Below the pieces are notes generated by a model. The model was not told the DNA's origin. It did no database searches and saw nothing but the letters and a program-made list of their open reading frames with translations. Below, piece by piece: positions 1-7,869 of a stretch of 64,000 bases of DNA. The position numbers and the translations under genes were made by a program. Within the stretch, counting starts at the first letter, position 1, and each line of letters starts with the position of its first letter. The stretch lies in NCBI GenBank assembly GCA_965199185.1, contig CBDAQW010000031.1:1-64000 (forward strand), in the 5' to 3' direction. Origin of the DNA: Endozoicomonas sp965199185 (lineage in GTDB: Bacteria; Pseudomonadota; Gammaproteobacteria; Pseudomonadales; Endozoicomonadaceae).

Positions 1-132
1 GTCACATTGCGTGTCGAACTCGCCTGCATCAGACATATCTACTTCATGCCATGAACCTGCATTTACCTGTGAGGTTAGTGCAACGATAGCGGCAAAAAAA
101 ACACTTTTTACTTTTACTGTATTTCTCATCAT
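1..132 (-). CDS. Small secreted protein, 3' end outside window
   Basis: The minus-strand frame opens with ATG ATG at 132/129 after an AAGAG Shine-Dalgarno sequence and runs 44 codons to the window edge without a stop. The N-terminus reads as a signal peptide: a basic start, a hydrophobic stretch (VFFAAIVALTSQ) and an NAG cleavage-like site, followed by an acidic mature part (SWHEVDMSDAGEFDTQCD). The family is not recognised. A second, damaged copy lies at 613-803 and is closely similar from the signal peptide onward, so this looks like a local tandem duplication. The complete protein was probably only about 60-70 residues, judging from the stop in the second copy. The role is unknown; export to the periplasm or outside is inferred. 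Confidence 0.6.
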   Translation of the reverse strand, partial: MMRNTVKVKSVFFAAIVALTSQVNAGSWHEVDMSDAGEFDTQCD

Positions 133-321
133 TGATCTCTTTAATTGAATTTAAAATTTTAAATTGCGGCAAAACACTCTCATGTCAAAGCATTCTAAAA
201 GGGAATTTTTATTAATAAGAACCTGGATTTCAATACCTCCTAAAGAACTCTGCCTCTATTTTTAAACCGTTTTTATATACTGCTATTCCTCCTTTGGCGG
301 CATTATTGATGCCTGATAACC

Positions 322-439
322 GTAGGTCGGTTCCCCCCGAAGGGAGAAGCCAACAATGCGCTCGAAAAGTGCAAAAAATAGATTTTTTCAGCACTTCATG
401 CTGATTGTCGGCTTCTTGCTTCACAAGAAACCGACCTAC
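322..439. repeat. Inverted pair of dispersed palindromic repeats
   Basis: Two copies of the window's 40-bp palindrome family face each other. Copy one reads GTAGGTCGGTTCC from 322; copy two reads the same way on the minus strand from 439. The centre (about 366-397) is itself an inverted repeat (AAGTGC / GCACTT around an A/T core), so the 118 bp could fold into one long cruciform, like REP pairs (BIMEs) of enterobacteria. The rest of 133-612 shows no convincing gene. Confidence 0.65.
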
Positions 440-612
440 ATTAAACAATAGGGCAATCATTTCAGATCATTATTTTTCGACTCACTATATATGACAAGCA
501 ATTTATAAGTTGATGAAAAATCACTAATCTCATCAGAACAGAATTTACCTTTAATCATGGATACAATGTAAGACGGTGTTTTTTCCTCTACAGCATGGAA
601 TGCTAAACAGGA

Positions 613-803
613 TCAATTAACTTCATTATTGTATAGAACTGTTCCTTCCCCTCCATAATCTCTCAACTTGACTCTGTAGTCACATTGCATATCAAATTCA
701 CCCGCATCTGACATATCTACTTCATGCCATGAACCCGCACTAACCTGTGAGGTTAGCGATACGATAGCGGCAAAAAATATTGCACTTTTATTTTGTTTTT
801 CAT
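613..803 (-). pseudogene. Frameshifted second copy of the small secreted protein
   Basis: The minus strand carries a homologue of the gene at 1-132. The readable frame gives AAIVSLTSQVSAGSWHEVDM followed by SDAGEFDMQCDYRVKLRDYG and a tail ending NNEVN with a TGA at 613-615. The ATG that matches the other copy's start (803) is in a different frame: compared with the first copy, four bases are missing just before the hydrophobic core, and translation from that ATG stops after 16 codons. No ATG, GTG or TTG is seen in the homologous frame after the upstream TGA. It is probably a pseudogene, unless an atypical start is used. Confidence 0.55.
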
Positions 804-1036
804 CGCATCAGTCAACTAACGTTTTTCAATTTTAGACAGATATTTTTATGCTGCCACTTTTTAAAAAATATTTTTATTGATGAGGCTTTAGTCTTACTTC
901 CTTCTGCAGATTTTTTCTCTGTTGCCAGTAGCATTAACACCTCGCACCTGCATTCCTGTTGAGTTTGAGATCAATAATACGACCATGTCCTGATATTAGA
1001 TGACTTTAATAAATCATGGATTTAAGCACCAGAATT

Positions 1037-1184
1037 AAGTACCCGGTCATATGGAATCGAATATTTCCGGTTTATTGGGCTGGCGCAACGACAGGAGCAT
1101 AGCAAGCTATGTGACCAGAGTTGTAACGTAGCAGAGTATCTTAACTATAAGTCAGAAAATATGATGTCATATGACTGGGTACTT
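1037..1184. repeat. Inverted-repeat element (MITE-like)
   Basis: Imperfect terminal inverted repeats of about 22 bp bound this 148-bp segment: TAAGTACCCGGTCATATGG at the left and GTCATATGACTGGGTACTTA at the right. The interior contains a smaller palindrome (CATAGCAAGCTATG) and no open frame. The right arm contains the ATG assigned to the next gene. The stretch 804-1036 shows nothing identifiable. A non-autonomous mobile element is the likeliest explanation. Confidence 0.5.
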
Positions 1185-2456
1185 ATTTCAGGCAAGTATC
1201 GAAGTATTCAGGGTGATCCTTGGTATGTTCTGTATTGTGGTACCCCTTATCTTTCTCGAGATACAGCCGAAAAAAACAGGGTTCTCTCAATTTCAGGACA
1301 TTTGATCTTGGACCCAATTAACAGAAAGCATACTGACTATTCCCGGCAGAATAGCATTCCACCCGAGCCGCCTAAATTTGGGCAGCGTACCGTTAAAAAA
1401 ATGTGGATAAAAAAGCTACTTAAAGCGATGGGAGATTATATTCCTGGCGTCAGTCTGATACGACGATTAGTGACTACCATTAAGTATGCATTCTATCCTG
1501 AGCTAAGAAAATCAGATACTGAAGGGCGCTACTGGAAACTCGTTCAACTCCCAACATCCCCTGAAGCACGAAGACAAATAGCTATTGATTCTGCTCTAGC
1601 TCAATTACCTTATGACATGGACTGGTCAAGAGTCGATACGGCAGAGAAAATTCATCGAAATCCACACGTCAGTGAAGAACAGAAGCAAGATACTGATTAC
1701 GTTCTGGCTGACATAAAATATCTGAAAGCATTTTTATCTGCAGCAAAGAAAGAGAAAGAAAAGGCTTCTGAGAATGATCTTTTCAAAAATATACACATAA
1801 CCAATCAAGGCATGCTTGTTGATCCGAAAACGGGTTTAACCGCTATGCTGATCAAAAATAAACTTAACAAGGGTATGACACTTGTTTTTGGCGGCACTAC
1901 TTCTGGAGTGAGAACAAAAGCTTATAAAGAGAATGATGGAGAAGTAAGAGTGCAATATTTCAATCCATTTAAAGCTCAGGTGCTTGCCGACATAAAAAAC
2001 CTTTTCGGGATGAGCAGACCAAAAATATATATGCAGGCTGCAGAGATTGCCATCCAACTGAAAAAAGAGTTAGGAAATAGCCTTAATATTTGTGGTCATT
2101 CACTGGGCGGTGGGCTGGCTATCTTTGCCTGTGCCAAAGCCGATCTTAAAGGTCAGGCATTCAGTACTGCAGCGTTGGGAAAGAAAACACTGGCACAATT
2201 AACACAAAAGGAAAAACTAAGAGCCAAGGAACAGGTAGACAACTATCTGATTGCAGGTGACATATTAAATAATTCCTGGACATATGATCCCTTTAAAAAG
2301 CTATTTGCCCCGACCATTATTGGTAACAGAGTGATTATTGTTCCTGACCATCCAATAGGGATTGTGAAACGTCATAGTTATTCTCATGCTACGCTGATGG
2401 CGTATTTCGCTTCGCACGCAGCCAGTTCTGATCCTGAGCAATCCCTCAAAATATAG
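1161..2456 (+). CDS. Lipase-like alpha/beta hydrolase (class 3 lipase type)
   Basis: This 431-residue protein has the nucleophile-elbow motif GHSLGG at residues 312-317 (Ser314), preceded by a helix-strand pair and followed by an alanine-rich helix, as in class 3 lipases. A downstream Asp (YLIAGDILNNSW) and His (KRHSYSHATL) fit the rest of a Ser-Asp-His triad. No signal peptide is visible. The lipid substrate is unknown. The first eight or so codons lie in the right arm of an inverted-repeat element and no good Shine-Dalgarno precedes 1161, so the original start may be different or lost; the next in-frame ATG is at 1401. Lipase-like orphans of this type occur among effectors of host-associated gammaproteobacteria, but secretion cannot be shown here. 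It converges on hemW. Confidence 0.6.
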   Translation: MMSYDWVLISGKYRSIQGDPWYVLYCGTPYLSRDTAEKNRVLSISGHLILDPINRKHTDYSRQNSIPPEPPKFGQRTVKKMWIKKLLKAMGDYIPGVSLIRRLVTTIKYAFYPELRKSDTEGRYWKLVQLPTSPEARRQIAIDSALAQLPYDMDWSRVDTAEKIHRNPHVSEEQKQDTDYVLADIKYLKAFLSAAKKEKEKASENDLFKNIHITNQGMLVDPKTGLTAMLIKNKLNKGMTLVFGGTTSGVRTKAYKENDGEVRVQYFNPFKAQVLADIKNLFGMSRPKIYMQAAEIAIQLKKELGNSLNICGHSLGGGLAIFACAKADLKGQAFSTAALGKKTLAQLTQKEKLRAKEQVDNYLIAGDILNNSWTYDPFKKLFAPTIIGNRVIIVPDHPIGIVKRHSYSHATLMAYFASHAASSDPEQSLKI

Positions 2457-2486
2457 AACCTTACCTGCGTACTTACTGGAGTGATT

Positions 2487-3623
2487 TCAGGTAAAAAGTG
2501 CCAGCAAATCGTTTAAAAACAATCTTCCCTGAGTCGTTGGTTGCAAGTGCTGTTTTTCTTCCAGCAAGCCCTTCTTCTGAGCCAATGCGATAGCCTCGTT
2601 AAGAACCGCTGCTGGTAAACCTGTTCTCTGGCTGAATAGATCTTTCGGTACACCACCATTGAGTCTGAGCGCATTCATCATAAACTCAATAGGCATGTCT
2701 TCTCTTTTTATAGTACGACAGCCAGCCTCAAAGACTTTATCTACAGAGAGATAATCCTTTGGCATCCGGGTTTTCCAGTTGCGAGTGACAGAACCTGCCT
2801 GCAAATTTGTCAGCTTACCGTGGGCTCCGGCACCGATGCCGATGTAGTCACCAAATTGCCAGTAATTCATATTATGCTTTGAACGCCTTTCTGGTCGGCT
2901 ATATGCGGAGATTTCATATTGGGCAAAACCATTGTCCGCAAGATATTGTTGCCCCGCTTCCTGAATCGCCCAAAGTGTGTCGTCTTCCGGCAACTTCGGA
3001 GTTTTGGAATAAAACACCGTGTTAGGTTCGATAGTAAGCTGATACCAGGAAATATGGGCTGGTTGCAAAGCAACTGCCTGTTGAAGATCGTGCAATGCAT
3101 CTTCCTGAGACTGATTCGGCAAGCCATGCATCAGGTCAATGTTGACGTTTTCGAAACCGCTGTCGGCCAGTTGGGCAATCGCTTGTTTCGCTTCAATGGC
3201 AGAATGAATTCGACCGAGTGCTTTGAGTTTTTCGTCCTGAAAACTTTGTACGCCAAGGGACAGTCGATTAATACCGATTTCAAAATAAGCCTGAAAGCGA
3301 TCATGCTCATAAGTACCTGGATTGGCCTCCATGGTGATCTCAATATCATCTGAGAAAGACACCCTATTTTTAAGACCTGTGAACAACCCCTGATAAGCCT
3401 CTGCGGATAGTAGGCTCGGTGTACCACCCCCAATAAATATGGAATGGATCGACCGCCCCTGAACGTTCTTCAGCTCTTGCTGAAAGTCATTGAGCAGCGC
3501 CTGAACATATTCATTTTCAGGTAAAACGCCATCGGCTTTGTGTGAATTAAAATCACAATACGGGCATTTTTTTACACACCAGGGAACATGAATATAAAGG
3601 CTGAGAGGAGGAAGTATCAACAT
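2487..3623 (-). CDS. hemW: Heme chaperone HemW, radical-SAM family
   Basis: The 378-residue product matches the usual HemW length. The radical-SAM cluster motif CxxxCxxC is at residues 16-23 (WCVKKCPYCDF), followed by the glycine-rich FIGGGTPSLL and the SLGVQSFQDEKL segment typical of the HemN/HemW family. HemW binds heme and a 4Fe-4S cluster and is thought to deliver heme to target proteins; it lacks coproporphyrinogen oxidase activity. I chose the ATG at 3623 (MLILPPLSLYIHVPWC). The frame stays open upstream to 3911, but that part translates a palindromic repeat and is not family sequence. No strong Shine-Dalgarno is visible. It is the last gene of a hemW-rdgB-DUF4426-metW-metX series, the same order as in Pseudomonas. 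Confidence 0.93.
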   Translation of the reverse strand: MLILPPLSLYIHVPWCVKKCPYCDFNSHKADGVLPENEYVQALLNDFQQELKNVQGRSIHSIFIGGGTPSLLSAEAYQGLFTGLKNRVSFSDDIEITMEANPGTYEHDRFQAYFEIGINRLSLGVQSFQDEKLKALGRIHSAIEAKQAIAQLADSGFENVNIDLMHGLPNQSQEDALHDLQQAVALQPAHISWYQLTIEPNTVFYSKTPKLPEDDTLWAIQEAGQQYLADNGFAQYEISAYSRPERRSKHNMNYWQFGDYIGIGAGAHGKLTNLQAGSVTRNWKTRMPKDYLSVDKVFEAGCRTIKREDMPIEFMMNALRLNGGVPKDLFSQRTGLPAAVLNEAIALAQKKGLLEEKQHLQPTTQGRLFLNDLLALFT

Positions 3624-3757
3624 GTCGTAGATCGGGTTTCCTAAGGGGAGTGGTAGTACAAAATTTACCAGTTCTTTCGGGTTAAGCGTTGTATTGCAGG
3701 ACACATTGTCAGCATGTCCTTCGGGCATACCGACCAACAACAAGGTTACAACATATC

Positions 3758-3796
3758 GTAAGTCGGGTTCCCCGAAGGAGAACCCGGCAATACGCC
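3758..3796 (+). repeat. Dispersed palindromic repeat copy
   Basis: GTAAGTCGGGTTCCCCGAAG begins a 39-bp hairpin-forming copy of the window's repeat family, in the 188-bp gap between rdgB and hemW. A second, weaker match (GTAGATCGGGTTTCC) starts at 3628 just ahead of the hemW start. Confidence 0.6.
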
Positions 3797-3811
3797 ACAC
3801 CGTTAATGAAT

Positions 3812-4426
3812 TTACAAAACATCTTTCAGCCTGGTTCGCAGTAAAGCCATGGCCTGACCTCGATGGCTCAATGCATTTTTGGTGGCAGAATCGAGCTCTG
3901 CTGCCGTGCAATGTTCTGACGCCACAAAAAACAGAGGGTCATAACCAAAGCCTTTTTCCCCGTGAGTCTCTTCCAGAATCCGACCTTCCCAGCTGCCATG
4001 GCAGATCATCGGGGTTGGGTCTGTCCCATGGCGCATATACACCAGCACACAATGGAAACGGGCTGTTCTTTGCTCTTTTGGTACGCCCGCCAAAGCGTCC
4101 AGCAGCTTGATATTATTATTTGCATCTGTGGCATCAGCACCAGAATAACGGGAAGAATAAATACCCGGCTCACCTTTGAGATAATCCACTTCCAGACCGG
4201 AATCATCAGCAATGACGGGCAATCCAGTGACTTCTGCGGCATGGCGGGCTTTGATGATTGCGTTTTCAACAAAGGTCAGACCGGTTTCGTCGGCTTCCGG
4301 AATCCTGGAACCAATACCAAACTCACTTTGCAGTTGAACACTCACAGAGTGTTCATCCAGCATCTTTTGCAATTCTGTCAGTTTACCTTTGTTGCCACTG
4401 GCCAGAACGATTGTATTCCCTGTCAT
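3812..4426 (-). CDS. rdgB: XTP/dITP pyrophosphatase RdgB (HAM1)
   Basis: RdgB hydrolyses non-canonical purine triphosphates (dITP, XTP) to monophosphates and keeps them out of DNA and RNA. The 204-residue protein has the family motifs in order: SGNKGKL near residue 10, the metal-binding DDSGLEVD region near 70, GKGFGYDPLF near 155 and a C-terminal SHRGQA. I start at the ATG at 4426 (MTGNTIVLASGNKGK), which matches the family N-terminus; in-frame upstream starts at 4459 and 4504 would add residues not seen in homologues. It follows the DUF4426 gene by 22 bp and is probably cotranscribed with it. Confidence 0.93.
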   Translation of the reverse strand: MTGNTIVLASGNKGKLTELQKMLDEHSVSVQLQSEFGIGSRIPEADETGLTFVENAIIKARHAAEVTGLPVIADDSGLEVDYLKGEPGIYSSRYSGADATDANNNIKLLDALAGVPKEQRTARFHCVLVYMRHGTDPTPMICHGSWEGRILEETHGEKGFGYDPLFFVASEHCTAAELDSATKNALSHRGQAMALLRTRLKDVL

Positions 4427-4448
4427 GGTTTTACTGCTTCTTGTTACG

Positions 4449-4946
4449 CTACTGTTCATAAAAAGTCTGCTCAAACCGAACCGTCTCAGTGCGTTGACTG
4501 CCAATGGGTTTGATATCGACGGTGAATTTTAGCAGTTCTTCGTCAGAGAATTTAAAATCCGCAAGATAGTAAATGGCATCGCCTTCTTTCACCTCTTTAA
4601 AATCCAGCCGGGTGATCTGGGTCATCAGGTTTTTATGCTTTCCCTGGATCTCGCCTGATACGGCTTTGCCGGTTTCACTGTCTTTAATATTCCGAAGCGC
4701 AATATTAACCACGCCGTAATTTTCATCCCGTTTCAGGTCGTATTGCTCTGCCATCTGAGGTGAAATAAAACGACTGTTGAATGCGCTGTAATGCACTTCA
4801 TAATCACCAAAACGGACAGGCTGATAGTTGAGAACTTTGGCTTCAGGGATAGCATCCACTGATCGACTTCCTGCGGAGAGGTTTCCAACGGAGCACATCA
4901 GAGCGAGCGTCAGACAGGGAATCAGTTTAGTGTTTTGTTTTATCAT
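4449..4946 (-). CDS. DUF4426 secreted protein
   Basis: The 165-residue product has an N-terminal signal peptide (basic MIKQNTK, then LIPCLTLALMCSVG, cleavage near LSAG). The mature part matches the DUF4426 family as I recall it: a start like VRFGDYEVHYSAFNSRFISP, then alternating beta strands. The start at 4946 is fixed by a strong AGGAGG seven bases upstream. The position between metW and rdgB is conserved in Pseudomonas. The function is not known; periplasmic location is inferred from the signal peptide. Confidence 0.85.
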   Translation of the reverse strand: MIKQNTKLIPCLTLALMCSVGNLSAGSRSVDAIPEAKVLNYQPVRFGDYEVHYSAFNSRFISPQMAEQYDLKRDENYGVVNIALRNIKDSETGKAVSGEIQGKHKNLMTQITRLDFKEVKEGDAIYYLADFKFSDEELLKFTVDIKPIGSQRTETVRFEQTFYEQ

Positions 4947-4966
4947 GGAGCCCTCCTGAGCCATTA

Positions 4967-5569
4967 TTATCGCGTCAGATGATAGATGGCGACTTCCCCC
5001 ATCAGATTCGGGAATAGACGATTTAACAAACTGCCCTGATGAGATTGATCGACCACCATTCTGTTCAGCACCCGGTAATGTCTCTGCTGGCACAGCGCCT
5101 CGAAATCTTTGAAGGTGCAGAAGTGAATGTTAGGCGTATCGAACCAGGTGTAGGGCATGAATTTTGACACCGGCATCCGTCCGTGCAGCCCAAGATACAA
5201 ACGACAGCGCCAGTGACCAAAGTTTGGAAACGTAATGATACATTCCCGACCCACACGCAGCATTTCATCCAGCACCAGATGTGGAAAATGCAATACTTGC
5301 AGCGCCTGGGTCATAATCACGGTGTCAAAGCTGCCATCTTTGAAGTTTCTCAGTCCCCGGTCAAGGTTCTGTTCCAGAACACTCACACCCCGATGGATAC
5401 AGGCTTCAATATTTTCAGGATTAATTTCAAGACCATAACCCTGCGCCTGTTTTTCCTTTTGCAGTTCATGGAGCAACTGTCCGTCACCACAGGCCAGATC
5501 AAGAATCCGGCATTCCGGTTTTACCCAGTTTTTTATAATGTCGAAATCGCCCCGCGCTGTCATTGACAT
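4967..5569 (-). CDS. metW: Methionine biosynthesis protein MetW
   Basis: MetW is a class I SAM-methyltransferase-fold protein that works with MetX in homoserine acylation; it is thought to activate MetX-type succinyltransferases. The 200-residue product shows the SAM-binding motif ILDLACGDG (about residues 22-30), an acidic strand end (GYGLEINPENI) and the conserved FPNFGHWRCRLYL stretch. Its first ten bases overlap the 3' end of metX, so translation of the two is probably coupled. Confidence 0.93.
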   Translation of the reverse strand: MSMTARGDFDIIKNWVKPECRILDLACGDGQLLHELQKEKQAQGYGLEINPENIEACIHRGVSVLEQNLDRGLRNFKDGSFDTVIMTQALQVLHFPHLVLDEMLRVGRECIITFPNFGHWRCRLYLGLHGRMPVSKFMPYTWFDTPNIHFCTFKDFEALCQQRHYRVLNRMVVDQSHQGSLLNRLFPNLMGEVAIYHLTR

Positions 5570-6705
5570 TCCTCCGCCACACGATTCATATACGCCGCCA
5601 ACCCACGGATGTAACGGGGAATGTTCATCAGAAAAGCATCGTGCCCCTGAGGTGCATCAATTTCCAGATAAGTAACTTCTTTGCCCGCTTCCATCAGTGC
5701 ATCCACGATCTCTCTGGAACGCTCCGGCGAAAAACGCCAGTCGGTTGAAAAAGAAGCCAGCATAAAACGAGCCTGCGCCTGTTCAAGGGCTTTTGAAAGG
5801 TTATGGTCGTAAGCACTGGCGGGATCAAAATAATCCAATGCCCGGGTCATCAGCAGATAACTATTGGCATCAAAGGTGCCAGAGAATGCTTCGGCCTGAT
5901 AGCGAAGATAGCTTTCAATCTGAAAATCAACATCGTAGTTATAACTGAGATTTTCATTCTTACGCTCACGACCAAATTTACTACCCATAGCATCATCAGA
6001 CAGATAGGTGATGTGCCCCACCATACGTGCCAACCCCAGACCTTTGCGAGGGAGGCTGTCAGACTCCATGTAACGACCGTTGAGAAAGTTTTCGTCAGAC
6101 ATAATGGCCTGGCGAGCGACTTCGTTAAAAGCAATATTCTGAGCCGACAGTTTGGCTGCTGACGCAATAATGACAGCGTGTTTCAGTCTTTCAGGGTAAG
6201 CAATGCTCCATTGCAATGTCTGCATACCGCCCAGACTGCCACCCACCACCGCAGCCCAGCATTTGATACCCAGAGAATCCGCCAGTGCCGCCTGACTGTT
6301 AACCCAGTCTTCGACAGTCACCATTGGAAAGTCAGGGCCATAACACTGCCCGGTTGCAGTATTGACACTCGTTGGACCTGTACTGCCGTGACAACCGCCC
6401 AGATTATTGAGTGCAACCACAAAGAATTTATTGGTATCAATGGCCTTACCCGGCCCAATTGCGGTATCCCACCAGCCGGGCTTTCGGTCATCCATACGAT
6501 GATAGCCCGCCGCATGATGATGACCACTGAGCGCATGACAAATCAGCACAGCATTAGAACCTGATGCATTTAACGTGCCATAGGTCTCTACAACCAGCTC
6601 ATAGTTATCCAGCACAGCGCCACTGCTCAGCACCAGTGGCTGGGTGAACTGGATGGTTTTCGGTTCTACCAGACCCACAGAGTCGGCAGGAATAACTTCT
6701 GGCAT
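5560..6705 (-). CDS. metX: Homoserine O-acyltransferase MetX (likely succinyltransferase)
   Basis: MetX acylates homoserine in the first committed step of methionine synthesis. The 381-residue protein is an alpha/beta hydrolase with GGSLGG at residues 155-160 (nucleophile Ser157), the family segment LNNLGGCHGSTGP near 100, and a C-terminal APQGHDAFL that supplies the catalytic His. The adjoining metW points to the succinyl-CoA-using type (MetXS), although families of this kind are often labelled acetyltransferases. The start at 6705 has an AGGAAG site; an upstream in-frame ATG (6744) lacks one. Upstream, AGACACCTG at 6764 and CAGGTGTC near 6831 form a spaced inverted repeat of unknown role. 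Confidence 0.93.
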   Translation of the reverse strand: MPEVIPADSVGLVEPKTIQFTQPLVLSSGAVLDNYELVVETYGTLNASGSNAVLICHALSGHHHAAGYHRMDDRKPGWWDTAIGPGKAIDTNKFFVVALNNLGGCHGSTGPTSVNTATGQCYGPDFPMVTVEDWVNSQAALADSLGIKCWAAVVGGSLGGMQTLQWSIAYPERLKHAVIIASAAKLSAQNIAFNEVARQAIMSDENFLNGRYMESDSLPRKGLGLARMVGHITYLSDDAMGSKFGRERKNENLSYNYDVDFQIESYLRYQAEAFSGTFDANSYLLMTRALDYFDPASAYDHNLSKALEQAQARFMLASFSTDWRFSPERSREIVDALMEAGKEVTYLEIDAPQGHDAFLMNIPRYIRGLAAYMNRVAEECQ

Positions 6706-6871
6706 AAACTTCCTGAGCTCATTCTTTTTACTTATCAGAAACACTGTCTCACGTGCCCTGAGAAGACACCTGATGTCGGGGGAGTGTATAAGTTCTGATA
6801 AAAATTGTCAGTAACAACAGTACCCGCAGGCAGGTGTCGTCTTTAAAAGTGTCTAATCTGATCAGTAAAAA

Positions 6872-7096
6872 TCAAAGACTCGTGCCACTGGACTCCAATG
6901 CCAGTTCGGTCAAGGCCAGAAGATGGTTCAAAAAGAACCCCTCTATTTGTTGCGAACAAAAACGCAGCTGTCGCTCATCGATATAGTCTTCAACTGTCTG
7001 ATTTTGAGTGAGGGAGATATAAAATGCCCGCACCGCTTCATCTTCAACATTCAGGGTTGAAATTATTCTGGCACAGGGTCGGGAGGTCTCGCCCAT
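6872..7096 (-). CDS. Small hypothetical protein, 74 residues
   Basis: An AAGGAG site seven bases ahead of the ATG at 7096 supports this small gene (MGETSRPCARIIST...). The frame is open farther upstream to 7198 but without a ribosome site. The composition is that of a soluble, mainly helical protein with a hydrophobic C-terminal helix (GFFLNHLLALTELAL). No signal peptide or family was recognised. It stands alone upstream of metX, transcribed in the same direction. Confidence 0.55.
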   Translation of the reverse strand: MGETSRPCARIISTLNVEDEAVRAFYISLTQNQTVEDYIDERQLRFCSQQIEGFFLNHLLALTELALESSGTSL

Positions 7097-7503
7097 CGAA
7101 AACTCCTTGAAGGGAAATGCCTCTTGGTTACTCCTGCCCGCATTTGCAGACAGAACCCGCAGTGCCAGACCGGCACCACAATCATCCTGAAGCTTCATTA
7201 TTATAGACAGCCTGAGCAGAGTGGTTAGGCCAGATGTTTTACAAACAGAACCCCTCCCTATTCTCAGCTTTGGGGCTCTAGGTTCGTTGATGAAAGATGA
7301 AAATTTAACCGATTAAAGACGTCTGCTATTGATAAATCTGCAAAGCCATAGCAAATTAAACGCTTTTAATGGAATGTACGTCATTCACAAGGTAATCTTC
7401 GTAAAGTACGAAACGGAAACATTGTGCTATCGTAGGTTCGACAGAACCTGCTATCACTGTTTTACACATCAAATTTTATAGAATCCCCGGTACTAAATTC
7501 GCT
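7097..7503. other. Intergenic region upstream of the ZapB-like gene
   Basis: This 407-bp stretch separates two divergent genes. It is AT-rich toward 7300-7500 and contains a short hairpin (AGGTTCGACAGAACCT, 7433-7448). Promoters for both neighbours must lie here but none stands out. No RNA gene was recognised. Confidence 0.4.
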
Positions 7504-7752
7504 ATGTCTATTGAATCTTTAGGTCAACTTGAATCAAGGCTACAAAACCTGATTGATAAACTGGAATTGTCCAGAATGGAAGTTGAAGACCTGCGCACAA
7601 GTAATGCCCAGCTTGAAAGTGAGAATGCCCAACTTAAGCAGGAATTGGCTGCCTGGGGTGATCGGGTATCAGCTCTTCTGGGTAAGCTGGACGTCATTAA
7701 TACTGACGAAGAAGACGCTCAGGCTCAGGGCGAAGAAGAAGTCCTGGCTTAA
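7504..7752 (+). CDS. ZapB-like cell division coiled-coil protein
   Basis: The 82-residue product is almost wholly coiled coil: heptads run through LGQLESRLQNLIDKLELSRM and continue past LRTSNAQLESENAQLKQELA, then an acidic tail (NTDEEDAQAQGEEEVLA). It resembles the short ZapB-like family (TIGR02449) found beside zapA in pseudomonads; ZapB-type proteins help organise the FtsZ ring. Here neither zapA nor 6S RNA follows; the gene ends in a palindromic terminator and meets an ABC-F gene tail to tail. The assignment rests on length and coiled-coil character. Confidence 0.7.
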   Translation: MSIESLGQLESRLQNLIDKLELSRMEVEDLRTSNAQLESENAQLKQELAAWGDRVSALLGKLDVINTDEEDAQAQGEEEVLA

Positions 7753-7793
7753 TCTGTCTTTGGGATTGTCTGAAGGTCAGTTCCTGTTTTTCC

Positions 7794-7830
7794 ATTGGCT
7801 TCCGCCCGGTAGGCAGAAGCCAATAAAAAA
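7794..7830 (+). terminator. Palindromic terminator (repeat-family copy)
   Basis: ATTGGCTTC and GAAGCCAAT frame a GC-rich loop (7794-7824) followed by seven A residues. The stem belongs to the same repeat family as 35026-35068 and 47812-47852. It lies between convergent genes and may end transcription from both sides. Confidence 0.65.
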
Positions 7831-7869
7831 ACGCGCCCTTTCAGAGACGATGGGTATATTTCAGCCCAC

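Noticed and set aside
230..460. Minus-strand open frame of 76 codons
   Set aside because: It translates the inverted pair of palindromic repeats and has no ribosome site.
780..962. Plus-strand frame with Phe-rich sequence
   Set aside because: It is antisense to the frameshifted small secreted gene at its start and has no coding signature beyond AT-richness.
6706..6871. SAM riboswitch upstream of metX
   Set aside because: Only a spaced inverted repeat (AGACACCTG / CAGGTGTC) is visible, with no match to the SAM-I or SAM-II core that I could trace by eye.
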